The position numbers and the translations under genes are program-made. The notes beneath the pieces are model-generated. The model had not been told where the DNA came from and ran no database searches. It saw only the letters and a list, made by a program, of their open reading frames with translations. Of a stretch of 64,000 nucleotides of DNA, positions 20,721 to 31,110 are shown one piece after another (within the stretch, counting starts at the first letter, position 1; each line of letters begins with the position of its first letter). Location of the stretch: assembly GCA_037043235.1 (NCBI GenBank), contig JAWRVZ010000184.1, forward strand, positions 682,001 to 746,000. The letters run 5' to 3'. The DNA comes from Rhodeus uyekii (taxonomy: Eukaryota; Chordata; Actinopteri; Cypriniformes; Acheilognathidae).

Positions 20721-21168
20721 AAGTCAGATTTAGTAAATTATGTTATTATTCTCATTCTCAAAAAAAGCAAAGCAAATCTAACACACCCAGAATCACTACA
20801 GGTTGAAATAAATGATAAAATAAACTTTTAAATCAAAATAAGGCTTAAGCACAAGCACAAGATTAAACTCTTGTGACATATGGTCCATAAAACAATAATA
20901 GATAAGAACTCTGATGGATTGTGGAGTAAATTAAGTAGACCGATTCAATGCTTTATTTTTAGCATGCCTTTTTCTATGTCAAAGCAATATATTATAAAGT
21001 GCCTTTGTGCAAAAGTCAAACAAATAACGTTGAGCCTATATGAGACATTTTGCATTGGCAATTTGTTTAAATAAATATCAGTTCAGTATAGTCATTAAGG
21101 AACAACAGAAAGACATGGAGCTTAATGTCTTTATTTACATGGGATGCCAGTTGTTTTTTTCCTTTTAT

Positions 21169-21289
21169 CTAGTTTTCCTGTCAATCAGTAGAGCATTGGT
21201 GTTTTAAATGCCAAGGTCATAGGTTCGTTTCCCAGGGAAAGCAAGAACTGATTACAATGTCAATAAAAGCGTCTGCTAAATGCAGAAAT
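21169..21289 (+). repeat. tRNA-headed SINE
   Basis: A tRNA-like head with a box-B-like ggttcgtttccc is joined to a 'aaaagcgtctgctaaatgc' tail. The same family is at 46409-46535, and a head-only piece lies at 41126-41196. It could lie in the cyp8b1 3' UTR if the AATAAA at 21130-21135 (minus strand) is used. Confidence 0.65.
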
Positions 21290-21627
21290 TGAAATTTCCA
21301 ATAGCACATGTGTAATCAGCACAATATGATGATTTTGATTTTTTTATTAGATGATTATGCACAAAAATATATTCTTCCTATATGTTTAATGACATTTTCC
21401 ATGGCATTCTTGCATTGATACAATCTTTCTGTAAGACAAAGACTATTGAGACTTTCAGGCTGTGAGATTTAGGACTCAGTAATTAACTTTCTCCAGCAAT
21501 CTCACCATTTAAATACACACAAAAATGTGAGCATGTCGGCATCTTTCATAAAGGTATATTGTCTGATAATAAGAATTGTTGAAGCTTCAGCGTATGATAT
21601 CATATAATAATTATAACATGAAACCTT

Positions 21628-23160
21628 TTAAAATCGAAGTCTGTATCTAAACTGGATGTCTTTAGTCGGTTGCATGGAGCCAAAGCCCCATCGCCTGATA
21701 TCAATGCCTGGAATCTCTTCATTTGGATTTTTCAGCTCTAAGTCAAAGTAGGACAACATGAGAAAGATAAACTGCTTCAGCTCATTTGTTGCGAAGAATC
21801 TTCCTGGACACATGGTGGTTCCTGCTCCCCAAGGCATGTTGTAATACTTGAGTTTCTTTCCACCCTTATAGAAATCAGTCTTTTTGCTTCCATCTGGTGT
21901 GAGAAAGCGGTCATACTTGAAGGTGAAAGGATCTGGGTAAACTTCTGGGTCTACCTGAACAGCTGTGTAGGGGAAAATCGCCACTCTGTCACCCTCACGG
22001 ATCTTGTACTCTTGTCCGTTGGCCATGTTGATGGTCATATCCTGCATGACAGCTCTTGTAAGGACAGGGGCGGCTGTTAGACGGAGGGTCTCCTCCACTG
22101 CACTGTCTAGGATGGGAGTTTTGAGGAGCATATCCCTGGTCAGGTCAATTAGTGGCCCGCCTGGTTTTACCTCCTGCCCTGTTTCTCTGAGCACCTGCTC
22201 AACTTCACTCTTAACACTGTTCATAGCCTCAGGGTGCTTCATCAGATACAAGAGTAGCCAGAACGCTGCAGGACCTGTGTTTCCCTGAGATGCCCACAGA
22301 AGCAGAAACATGTATCGATCCTGCATGAACTCTTGCATGCCCCGTTCAGCTCTCAACTGTTGCTGTTCATATACCCAGCCACTGATGTTGTCTCTAGATC
22401 TCATCTTCTGCACTGAAAGTGTGTTCCAGAACAGCCTTTTCAAACGCTCTGCCTCTATCTTCTCACTCGGTCCCAGGACACCGTACGCCAAACTCGGGAA
22501 TAGCTGGTCATATTTTCTGAATTCCTTGAAAAGTTCATTTGAATGTTCCCGGTCAATTTCCTTAGCTTTTTCCAAAGTCCCTGTACTTTTGTGTGACTCG
22601 TTACCAAACAGTGCCAGATAGCCAGCGCGAAAGACAATATTATAGCTGTAAGCAAATAGTCCAGTTTCTTGCCATGACTTTTCAACCCCAGATCCAACAC
22701 TGTGGAGCATCAAATTCTGAAGATTGCACATCATGGCCTGAGTCATAACAACCAGACCATCTCCCATGAGATGCTTGGTGCTTGATGCCTGGAGAAACTT
22801 GTGTTCGTTTTCCGAGGAATGATAGCCAAATACTTTTGCAACCAGATGTTCTGCAAATTTAGTAAAGTCCAGCTTTGATCTTGCCTCTTTGACCACTGAG
22901 CCAAAAGAAAGTGGATCTGTAATGAAAGTAAAATAAAAGCCTCCCATCTGCACTGTAAAAATATCTCCATGTTTTTCTTTCATTCTCTGCAGGAATTTGG
23001 CTGTGTCCTTCCTGAATTCTAGCACATGACCAAGCCAGGGAATGGGGCCCTTATCCAGAGGGGGTTCTCCAGGTCGTCTGCGGCGAAAAGACCCCAAAAG
23101 GTAGAGGGCACCTATTACAGAGATGAAAAGAGCAAGCAGGATTTGAAGGAGGCTGCCCAT
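21628..23160 (-). CDS. cyp8b1: Cyp8b1, sterol 12-alpha-hydroxylase
   Basis: A 510-residue cytochrome P450 in one uninterrupted exon, as is known for CYP8B1 and unlike the multi-exon CYP8A1/PTGIS. It has an N-terminal membrane anchor (about residues 4-24) followed by an arginine- and proline-rich hinge, an I-helix segment LLLWASQGNTGPAAFW, the K-helix EETLR, and the haem loop PWGAGTTMCPGR with Cys 451 as thiolate ligand. The family hydroxylates the 12-alpha position of sterol intermediates at the endoplasmic reticulum and so sets the cholic-acid type share of bile acids. Start: ATG at 23158-23160 in strong context (AACATGG). Candidate minus-strand AATAAA signals lie at 21343-21348 and 21130-21135. 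The upstream 140 bp contains a GGGGTGGGGC box. Neighbour ackr2 supports orthology, since the two are also adjacent in human. Confidence 0.93.
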   Translation of the reverse strand: MGSLLQILLALFISVIGALYLLGSFRRRRPGEPPLDKGPIPWLGHVLEFRKDTAKFLQRMKEKHGDIFTVQMGGFYFTFITDPLSFGSVVKEARSKLDFTKFAEHLVAKVFGYHSSENEHKFLQASSTKHLMGDGLVVMTQAMMCNLQNLMLHSVGSGVEKSWQETGLFAYSYNIVFRAGYLALFGNESHKSTGTLEKAKEIDREHSNELFKEFRKYDQLFPSLAYGVLGPSEKIEAERLKRLFWNTLSVQKMRSRDNISGWVYEQQQLRAERGMQEFMQDRYMFLLLWASQGNTGPAAFWLLLYLMKHPEAMNSVKSEVEQVLRETGQEVKPGGPLIDLTRDMLLKTPILDSAVEETLRLTAAPVLTRAVMQDMTINMANGQEYKIREGDRVAIFPYTAVQVDPEVYPDPFTFKYDRFLTPDGSKKTDFYKGGKKLKYYNMPWGAGTTMCPGRFFATNELKQFIFLMLSYFDLELKNPNEEIPGIDIRRWGFGSMQPTKDIQFRYRLRF

Positions 23161-23512
23161 GTTCCCCTTTTGACGTTGCCGTAACTGAACTAAGCTCTAG
23201 TTTCAGTTCCTCTCTCTTGGCTGCTGTGCGTATGCCCCACCCCTGCAGTCACTCCAGATCACATGACATCTTATCTGCACATGACTTCTGTAGCGCAGGC
23301 TTAAAATGGCTCTGAACATCGAGTTTTTTACAGTGTTGTTTTCATGTATGCAGTGTCATCCTTTTTGTGTTTATTTAGTGAGATATTTTAAATCAGTTGA
23401 TTTCAGGTCATTTATGTGAACAGTTTTGATTTAAAAAAATTCTTACATTTCACTTAAACAATATGACTCTTTGGGTGAATCATATTATGTATAGGTTACA
23501 GGCTTCCCTAAA

Positions 23513-23513
<1 letters not shown>
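23161..23513 (-). promoter_or_regulatory. Upstream region of cyp8b1
   Basis: This should hold the cyp8b1 promoter. On the minus strand it has a GGGGTGGGGC (KLF/Sp1-like) box near 23235-23245 and an AGATAAGATG GATA-type site near 23270. No convincing TATA box is placed; the assignment is by position. Confidence 0.35.

Positions 23514-23572
<59 letters not shown>
23514..23572. repeat. (TA)n microsatellite
   Basis: About 29 TA units upstream of cyp8b1. Confidence 0.97.
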
Positions 23573-23577
<5 letters not shown>

Positions 23578-23637
23578 ACAAACCTTTAATGATATTCTCC
23601 AACATTGCAAACACACTTTCGCTCATAGCATAAACAG

Positions 23638-24135
23638 TCACAACCACACATAAACACATTCACTCATAACAGTCATTTCGTTCTGACACAGTTCTGAAAG
23701 TATTGCACAGGCGGTTACTATGGTTTCTTTAAAGTCTAAAATGCTTTGTTGCTTTTTGCCTTTAACGGTCTGCTTGAAAACAAATGCTTCTGTGCTTCTA
23801 TCAGTAACAACATCTTTGTCGATGTCAATGTAATCTGGGAATTCCTGAACAGTGAAGCTAACTCCTGCGCCTCCTCTTTCAAGACAGCATCTGTAAGGCT
23901 TAATTTTTCCGCCACTTCCGTGAGTTCTTCTGCGGCTGCGCGGCGCTGTGAGTGAAGCGTCACTGACAGAGCGACCATATGGACCGTGATCCACGTGCAA
24001 CGCAAACTCAGCGCATGTGCAGTGAACTAGGTACGATCATTAGTCACGATATAACCATTTGAAGTGGCGAATTTGTCCCTCTTTTGTGCTCGAGATATTA
24101 ATGTTCGGCGACATAAAAGAATCGACATAGGTAAT
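23638..24135 (-). mobile_element. Tigger/pogo-like transposon fragment
   Basis: 24000-24130, read on the minus strand, matches 56945-57110 read on the plus strand (cacttca.atggttat.tcgtga, gagtttgcgttgcacgtggat). That second site begins with a Tigger-type end, so this is an internal piece of the same family. Two overlapping minus-strand frames at 23638-24005 (89 and 120 codons; EELTEVAEKLSLTDAVLKEE in one, DKDVVTDRSTEAF in the other) look like one frameshifted C-terminal part of its protein. Confidence 0.5.
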
Positions 24136-24377
24136 CATTAAAAAGGTATTGTTTATATTTGTTACTTGTTACATATCCAGATGTAATAAATGTATCAATT
24201 ATGAATCTAATCATTTATTTTCTGAAATGAATGGTTTATTTAGAAACAAATAGTACATCCAACGAAAGTTAGGCCTGAGTTTAAATACCAAATTGTAAGT
24301 ACAAAACATGAATCTATGAGCTAATAATTGGACTTGATTCTGATCTCATTTCTTTACTTTGTTTTCTTTATGTTGTC

Positions 24378-24465
24378 GTTTGATGTTTGATGATGGAAAG
24401 CGCCTTGTGCACCTTTTGGCTGTTGTAAGGCGCTATATAAATAAATTTGATTTGATTGAATAATA
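24378..24465 (+). repeat. L2-type LINE 3' end fragment
   Basis: aaagcgccttgtgcaccttttggctgttgtaaggcgctatataaat, then a TTGA-type tail, matches the 3' end of LINE A (13281-13370, opposite strand). Confidence 0.75.
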
Positions 24466-25458
24466 AATCAATAGTTTAATACTAATTATTCACATACTAT
24501 GGCTAGTACTGAGAAAGCAAAGAATAGCTTATGCTGAATTCAGAATTAGCCTATAGTCAAGTGTCAATCTCAGTCTGCAGATCATGTCATGATGTAGAAG
24601 GTAAAAGATCAAGGCTATTCTTATCACAGAGATAAGCGAGCTCTTGTTGCCGTAGTTGAACAACCTTGATGGTGCAATAAAGGTTACCTTGATTCATTGC
24701 CTTTTTCTGTCTTTCAGAAACTACATTTATTTTATTTACAGCCAAGCACTGAAGAATAAAAATTTTATTAATCAGTACAGGTGAATGAAATTTAATTGCT
24801 CTAATGTATTAATTGTAATTTGTAAATACAAAATAGTAAGTTAATAATTTTAATTTTTAATTTCAGCTTTTTAAAAGACCTAGGGATTGCCTCTGTAAGT
24901 TCAAAAGAGTGATTTAGAGAAATTTAAATGGGCCTTGAACTTTGCATTATAGATACAGGACTTTTGTTTGTTTTTGTTTTTTGCTATGAGAACCATGACC
25001 TTTAAACAACAAACGAAAATTGAATCTGACCTTCTATTGTAATTTATGAAAAAAGACAAATGGCATGTAAAATAGTATTTTATTTGTAAATAAGAAAACA
25101 AAAAAAATTACATTTATAACGATAAATAATACTGGTAAAGACTGTAAAAAGTCTTTAAGTCTTCTTAAACATAAAAGACAGCAAAATAAACATTGGCTTT
25201 GTTTGTAATAATTATGCTTTTAAGTTCTAGCAGAGCAATTTTTTAAGTGTCAAGGCTACCGTTATCTTTATGATAAGAATGTTGGAGAAAGTCCACTGGT
25301 TGAACTGATTCAGCAATCTGAAAAGAGTGTCTTTTACATTGGCAACATTGTTGTTTTCCAGAAACAAAATTGTCCTTAGATAAGCATTTTAACTTGACAG
25401 CAAAATGCTGAAACCCCCCAAATTATCAGAGAGAGATACACAATGAAAAACCATATAG
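24466..25458. other. Intergenic sequence, nothing seen
   Basis: AT-rich with no recognised feature. Confidence 0.4.
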
Positions 25459-26160
25459 TGAAGGGATGCACACACTTTTTTGGCACATGAGCTACTTATA
25501 AAATGACCAATGATCAAAATGAAATACCTACAATAAAAACACAAAACATATATTTATTCACAAATATATTGAGAATTCATATATATATTGGTGTAGTTTG
25601 AATTACTATATAATGCCCATATTGCACAATACAACTCTTCGTACTTCGGTGGCTGACTTCACTTTTCAAGTTGGTTGTGAGAAAAATGACAACTGAGATT
25701 TTCGTTCCTTCACCCTAATTTTTCTCAATTTGCTTTTCGGAGAGACGTCAGTATCGTTTTTTTTATTAAACAGTCTGAAAATGCCCCTCCACATTTCCCT
25801 TCTTCGGTATAGCGATGACAGACTGGTAGATTGAGGCAAACGCACTTCGAAAATGACAAAGTGAAGAAAAAAGAAAAACTCCTACTTTGTATGGAAGTGA
25901 TATGTTTTTGACTTCTTTCTTTGTCCAGCTCCTCCATTCATTTTTATACCTTTTCTGAAGTAAAAAAAAAAAAAAATCAGATGCTATCTCGCCAGAGTAG
26001 GGTAAGTATCATGGTGCCATTGTGCCAAATAATAAATAATAATACATTTTGTTTAGCAGGACTTGTTGTGCACATGCGCTGTTGTGTGTCAGAAAAGGTC
26101 AGATGTCAGACTGGCTGCCCTGCACGTAAATCAGGTGAGAAATTTCCGTGTAATATGCAT
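25459..26160 (+). mobile_element. hAT-like element, degraded copy
   Basis: It runs in parallel with the well-bounded hAT element at 62469-63204: gagctacttataaaatgacca, tattgcacaatacaa, tttcccttcttcggtat, ggtcaga.gtcagactggctgccctg. The ends here are eroded and no target duplication was found. It stops about 20 bp short of the ackr2 stop codon, so it probably forms ackr2 3' UTR sequence. Confidence 0.7.
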
Positions 26161-26182
26161 TGTTGCATTTTTTCACAAGCTT

Positions 26183-27274
26183 TTACATTGGCTCAGGCAG
26201 TAAGTTATTTGGTCGTTCAGCACAAAAGCTCAGGTCATGGGCTTGATATTGCTGAACTGATCTCAGCTCTATAGCAGCATCCTGACTTGACATGACTGAT
26301 GAACTGTTGCATTCCTCAAGCAGATACTCTCTTGGAGTTTTGTAACCATTTCTCAATCGTTTCCAAACGTTTTTGTTTAAAAATATATACAAAAGAGGAT
26401 TTATGAAAGCATGCATGAAAGCGATACATTCTGTCACCTGAATTGCAATGTCAAAGTGTATGTTAGTGGTACATGAATAAAAAAGATGAAGGTTTTGCAA
26501 AACATGCAAGAAAATTACAACACTGTAGGGGAACCAGAGGAGAAAAAACATGACAGTGAATCCGATTTCATATCTAAATCTCTGGACTTTTTTCCTCACC
26601 ACAGCAACACATAGCAGTCTGACAGAGCAAAATAGAAGCACTAAAAATGGTATGACGAAGCCAAGTATGTTCATCTGAACTCTTACGTAGATTTTCCAGC
26701 CAAATTGATTGTTGAAGTTGTACGTACAAATGTTCTGTTCATGGAACTTTTGAGTCTCAATGAAGCTGGCATGAACAGCAGCAGACAAAACTGATAAAAG
26801 CCACACCAAAATGCAGATAATAGTATTCCTCTTTAGACTGTTGAAGATCCTGATGGTAGAAACAACACATACAATGTCCATACATCTTTGCAAGCTCTGA
26901 CTAGCAACAAAGAGATTGCTGCTATACAAACTGACCATGTAAACCAAAGTGATCACCTTACAGCTTTGATCACCAAAGATCCATTCACTGCTGGCATACA
27001 CCGCCCAGAACGGAAGGCTCAGTGTAAACATTAAATCCGATATGACCATGTGCAGAGGCAAAACCTTCCTCAGAGTTTTGTATTTGATGAACAATATTAA
27101 AAGGGTTAGATTAGTAATAATGCTCAGTGCGCAGGTAATGGAGTAGAATGTAGGAAGAAACACATTGCTGAATTCCTTTACATGTGTCTTCTTGCAGAGT
27201 CCATAATCTTCAAGTCCTTCTGCATTATAATAGTCCTCGTAATCGCTGTTGTCCTCTGAGTTTAAAACATCCAT
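26183..27274 (-). CDS. ackr2: Ackr2, atypical chemokine receptor 2
   Basis: A 363-residue seven-helix receptor in one coding exon. The tyrosine- and acid-rich N-terminus (DYEDYY) could be sulfated. Extracellular Cys 27 and Cys 105 are present, TM2 keeps Asp 80 and TM7 keeps NPLLY. The second intracellular motif, DRY in signalling chemokine receptors, is Q-R-C (residues 129-131, followed by MDIV). Human ACKR2 also departs from DRY, with DKYLEIV. Similarity to ACKR2 is clearest at VFLPxFYS before TM1 and at FPY...FLH plus QVTExIAFxH around TM6-TM7. ACKR2 binds inflammatory CC chemokines, does not couple to G proteins and removes ligand by internalisation. Start ATG at 27272-27274 has a full Kozak context (ACCATGG). 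It lies beside cyp8b1 as in human 3p22. A divergent CC-receptor paralogue is the alternative. Confidence 0.85.
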   Translation of the reverse strand: MDVLNSEDNSDYEDYYNAEGLEDYGLCKKTHVKEFSNVFLPTFYSITCALSIITNLTLLILFIKYKTLRKVLPLHMVISDLMFTLSLPFWAVYASSEWIFGDQSCKVITLVYMVSLYSSNLFVASQSLQRCMDIVCVVSTIRIFNSLKRNTIICILVWLLSVLSAAVHASFIETQKFHEQNICTYNFNNQFGWKIYVRVQMNILGFVIPFLVLLFCSVRLLCVAVVRKKVQRFRYEIGFTVMFFLLWFPYSVVIFLHVLQNLHLFYSCTTNIHFDIAIQVTECIAFMHAFINPLLYIFLNKNVWKRLRNGYKTPREYLLEECNSSSVMSSQDAAIELRSVQQYQAHDLSFCAERPNNLLPEPM

Positions 27275-28750
27275 GGTTAAGAATCTGCTCCAAGTCTTTG
27301 ATGAAAGTAGTTGTTTCCCTTTTATTTAAGAGTGTAGATTCACAAAAGCATGCCAATCATACTTGGTCATAAACTTTTTCTTTTTCCAGTCTCTAGGAGA
27401 CACAGAGCAGCAAAAAGTATGGAAAGCATTAACACATTGTTCACATCCTGGAATGTGAATTACTAGCACAGAGATCATGAGAAGGGGTTTCCTGTTCTTA
27501 AGCACTTTTTTTTCCATACAAAGAATAACAGGAAACTTGCTTTGCAGAGCACGGGAAGACACAGAAAATTGGCACTGATTACAAATTACTCACAGATTGC
27601 ATTATTATTCATTATTATTTCAATTACATTATTATTATTTTACCATCAAACATACCTTGATCTCTTGGTTGATTAGCCCAAACCTTGGTTACTCGAGGTT
27701 TGCTGGTTCCAAAAATGCTACAGGGAGTAAGTTCATCAAACCCAGAGTATGTTCATGGTTAACACACAAGACATTCTCAACAGAGCCACGAATGCATGAG
27801 CCACTATGAAAACGAACTACATTTTTCTTCTTCTTTTGCTGACTTACATATTTGGTATATCGCCACCTACTTGGAGGTTTTGTAATAATTGCTTAGTCTT
27901 TTTGTTTAAATATCTTTTAATCACTGTGAATAAGAGCTATATTGTTTATTTGATGCTAATTATATAATAAAGAGAACAACTTATTAAGCAAATTAATAGT
28001 TTGGGCTTGCAAAGATATCATGGAGAGGCAAGATATATTAGAATAATAATAGATAATAATAGAATACATTTATTTATTTTTTTACAACAAAATCAAAAGC
28101 ATCTTTTCTATATTGAACACAAAACAATTAGTTTTAGGGCAATTGTCTCACATTATGGATAAACTGTTTGACATTAAAAAACAATGTGCATCTGACACCA
28201 TCTAGAGCACAACTAACACAAGACCTACAGCTGGAAAAAAGTACATGCATAATGAATGATCTTTTCACTGTGGTTGTGCTGTCAAGAATAGATTTTTTCT
28301 AGATCAATTTGCTCCTGATCTTCATTGTATTACATTGCACAGGCATTGTCAAAGCCGAATGCTTGGAAAAAGTTTCAAGCCACTTAGAATATTTTTGGCC
28401 ACTGATAAGGACTGTGCAGAGAAAATTGAGAATGACATTCATAGTTTGGTGCCATTTGGTTCCTCTTGTCATGTAAAGAGCTGTAAAGAGCTCATAATGT
28501 CTTGCCTCCTCTGTCCAGTGATCAAAATGGTTAGCTAACTTTGAGGAAGACAGAACATCAAAAAGTACCTTTATTGTCTCTCAATGTAAATTTTGTAGAC
28601 CTCATAGCCCCTACATATGGAAATGAATTGATATTGACCCCTAGCTAAAATATCAATGTTGCTAAGCAACAATAACTTTAGCAGATTATTTAACACACCT
28701 TTTACTTCTAGACTTGGTCTCTTGTTAGGTCTGTTCAGATGGATTATACC
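27275..28750. other. Upstream of ackr2; nothing firm
   Basis: Minus-strand AAATAAAAGGG near 27325 is a possible TATA-like element about 50 bp above the ackr2 ATG. 27590-27640 is ATTATT-rich. No other gene or repeat is recognised up to 28750. Confidence 0.35.
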
Positions 28751-29100
28751 AGAGGTTTTCAAAGTCTGAGACAGTGGGCCTCCCTTTTGACACAACGCAC
28801 CCAATGCCCCCCCCCCCCAAAAAAAAATAAAAATAAATACGATTGTTGACGGGGGGACGCGTGATTGTTGGGGGGGGGGGGGGGGTAGTGGTGTTGAACG
28901 ACACACGCCTACTCTCCACCAAAGCTTCAGCACCACAGCCGCTTGCAGCCACGACAGAATGACATCACAGGGAAATGTAAAATGAAATGAAGGGGGTTTA
29001 AAACAAGTTCGGCGAGTTATTATTAGACTATAATTTTTTACAACTCTCCGCGCCTCCCCTGGCATGCTCTGGCACCCCCCAGGGGAGGCGCGCCCCACAC
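28751..29100. mobile_element. hAT-like element remnant
   Basis: The left edge cagaggttttcaaagtctgag is a hAT-type end. The interior 28895-28985 is the reverse complement of about 54025-54112 inside the hAT element at 53933 (gcaagcggc, ggtggagagtaggcgtgtgtcg). It carries poly-C, poly-A and poly-G runs. The right side is a GCGCCTCCCCTGG/CCAGGGGAGGCGC foldback (about 29048-29092). The matching right terminus is lost. Confidence 0.55.
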
Positions 29101-29279
29101 ATGCTATGGAAATGCTTTAGCATGATTTTCTCGTGAAGCACTATCGAAATGATCGAGTTTGAATGCATGTCAAGGAATGATGGCATCATGAATCAGGAGG
29201 ATAAAGGTGCACTGAAAGTGGCAGCTTTATTGTCTTCAGTAAGCGCTGGAGTGAAACAGACTGTGTTTGCTGGCTGTGT

Positions 29280-31102
29280 GTGTGTATATTCCCTGAGTCT
29301 AGCTTAAAAGAAAAGGGCTTTCCACACCTTTCAAATGGTAAATGCCCACACAACATTACGGGGAGGGATACACATGTTCTATGCGTGATTTGTTTGGGAA
29401 CGGAGCATGCACGATCAGCGCTTGAGGGTGCTTATTGTACACATTGTGAGCAGCTCTGTGTGCATACTCTCCGCTCCTGCCTGGCGGTCTTCAAGGCAGC
29501 TGCCCAGGCTCGAAGTTTCCTTGTTTTGGGTCCTGCTGCTGCTGAGGCACAGCGGAGATTCTTATCCTGGGAATCCCAAATGGACCTGTCAGCTGGGTTA
29601 GAGACAAGCTCTGTCCAAAAGATCTAATCTCCCCTGTCAGGACCCGGAAGCATGCACTGTGGAGGTTACTTCAGTCCAGGCAGAGGCACGGGTACTGCAA
29701 CTATCCGAGGAGCTGGACTCGCCACCTTCTTCCCCAGCTTATGAGGAGATCATTAAGTTTGTGACTCACACATTCTCCAGCATCGAAACCATCCTGTCAG
29801 CAGTCAAGAGCATGAAATTAGGCCAATCGCTCACTGTCAAGCACTTCCCAAGAATGCTAAGTCTCATGGTGCTTCCAATGTGATTCTGTTTGGGTTGCTG
29901 CACATGAGGCACCTACAGTGGTGGCTTAAAACTTCTGTTTCAAGGGCCCATACCATGGAGCTCCCTGTCACCGCGTCATGCTGTCGACAGATGCCTCTCT
30001 CACAGGCTGGGCGGCGATCCTGAGGGATTGCTAAGCACAAGGTCTGAGGAGCGGACACCATCTCTCCTGGCACATAATTCTGTTAGAAATGATGGCAGTC
30101 CAAACATCCTGTCGAGGCAGGGGCCGAGGCCCGGGGAATGGAGGTTTTGGGAGAGGTTCAGCCGAGCACAAGTGGATTTGTTTGCATCTCAGACGACTCT
30201 CTGTCCACTTTGGTTCTCCCTCACTCATCCAGCTCCTCTCGGACTGGATGCTATGTCCAGATGTGGCTGAGGCTACATCTGTACACTTTTCCCCGATTGC
30301 TCCCAGGAAGTCTGGAGAGAGTTCGCCGGAACAAGGTCTGTCTCACCTTAATTTTGCCGTGTTGGCCGGGCAGAGTGTGGTTGTCGGACCTGGTGTCCCT
30401 CCAAACGAAACTCAATGGGAGATTCTTGTCAGGAGGGACCTTTGTGGAGACTGTGGGCTTGGCCTCTGAGGGGACCCAAATCATAACTCTGGTTTCCCAA
30501 CCGAGGTTGTTGAGACCATTCTCCACTACCAAGGTGCATCCACAAGGAAACTGTACGCCCCTAAAGTAGACTCTCATTCTTGGTCCACTGAGAGGCAGTT
30601 GAACCCAGTTACCTGTCAGATTGGCATCGTGCTGGAGTTCCTGAGTTCCCTTTTACCCTGAAGGTTTATGTGGCTGCCATAGAAGCTTACCATGTACCTC
30701 TGGATGGCATATCAAGTGGGAGAGATCCCTTAGTTACACATTTCCTCCATAGTAAACTGAGGCCAGCAATACGTAATAGGGTCTGTCTCTGGTGCTCCAG
30801 GGCTTATCCCAGGCCCTCTTCAAACCCATTGAAAATCTACCTATTAAGTTTTTAACCTTAAAAACTCTGTTCATCCTCGCTGTTACATCTCTCAAAAGGA
30901 TATGAGATCTTCAAGCGCTATCAGTTACCCATTGATGCCTGGAATTTGCCCCTGGTAAGGCTAAAGCTTTTCTTCACCCCAGGCCAGGCTATGTATCTAA
31001 AGTTGCTACTAACATGGCACATCCTATAGTACTGCAGGTCTTCTGTCCTCCACCTTTCATAACCAGGAGATGAAGAATAGGGTCTGTTCAGTGCAAGCAA
31101 TT
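29280..31102 (+). pseudogene. DIRS-type retrotransposon remnant 1
   Basis: Plus-strand pieces in shifting frames follow a DIRS element of fish. A gag-like segment (CLGTEHARSALEGAYC, then PAAAEAQRRFLSWESQMDL) covers 29280-29880. An RT/RNase H tail (SRAQVDLFASQTTLCPLWFS, APLGLDAM) lies at about 30150-30260, followed by LERVRR and the FWPGRVWF-like block. A tyrosine-recombinase N-terminal part (AAIEAYHVPLDG, HFLHSKLRPAIRNRV; then HPIVLQVFCPPPF) covers 30600-31090. Most of the RT is deleted and stops are frequent. A hAT element interrupts or ends it at 31103. Confidence 0.75.
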
Positions 31103-31110
31103 ATCTAACA

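Noticed and set aside
28571..29098. 175-codon minus-strand frame
   Set aside because: It translates the poly-C/poly-G runs and foldback of a hAT remnant.
30028..30577. Several overlapping 80-143-codon frames
   Set aside because: They are pieces of one decayed DIRS coding region in shifting frames, plus their antisense shadows.
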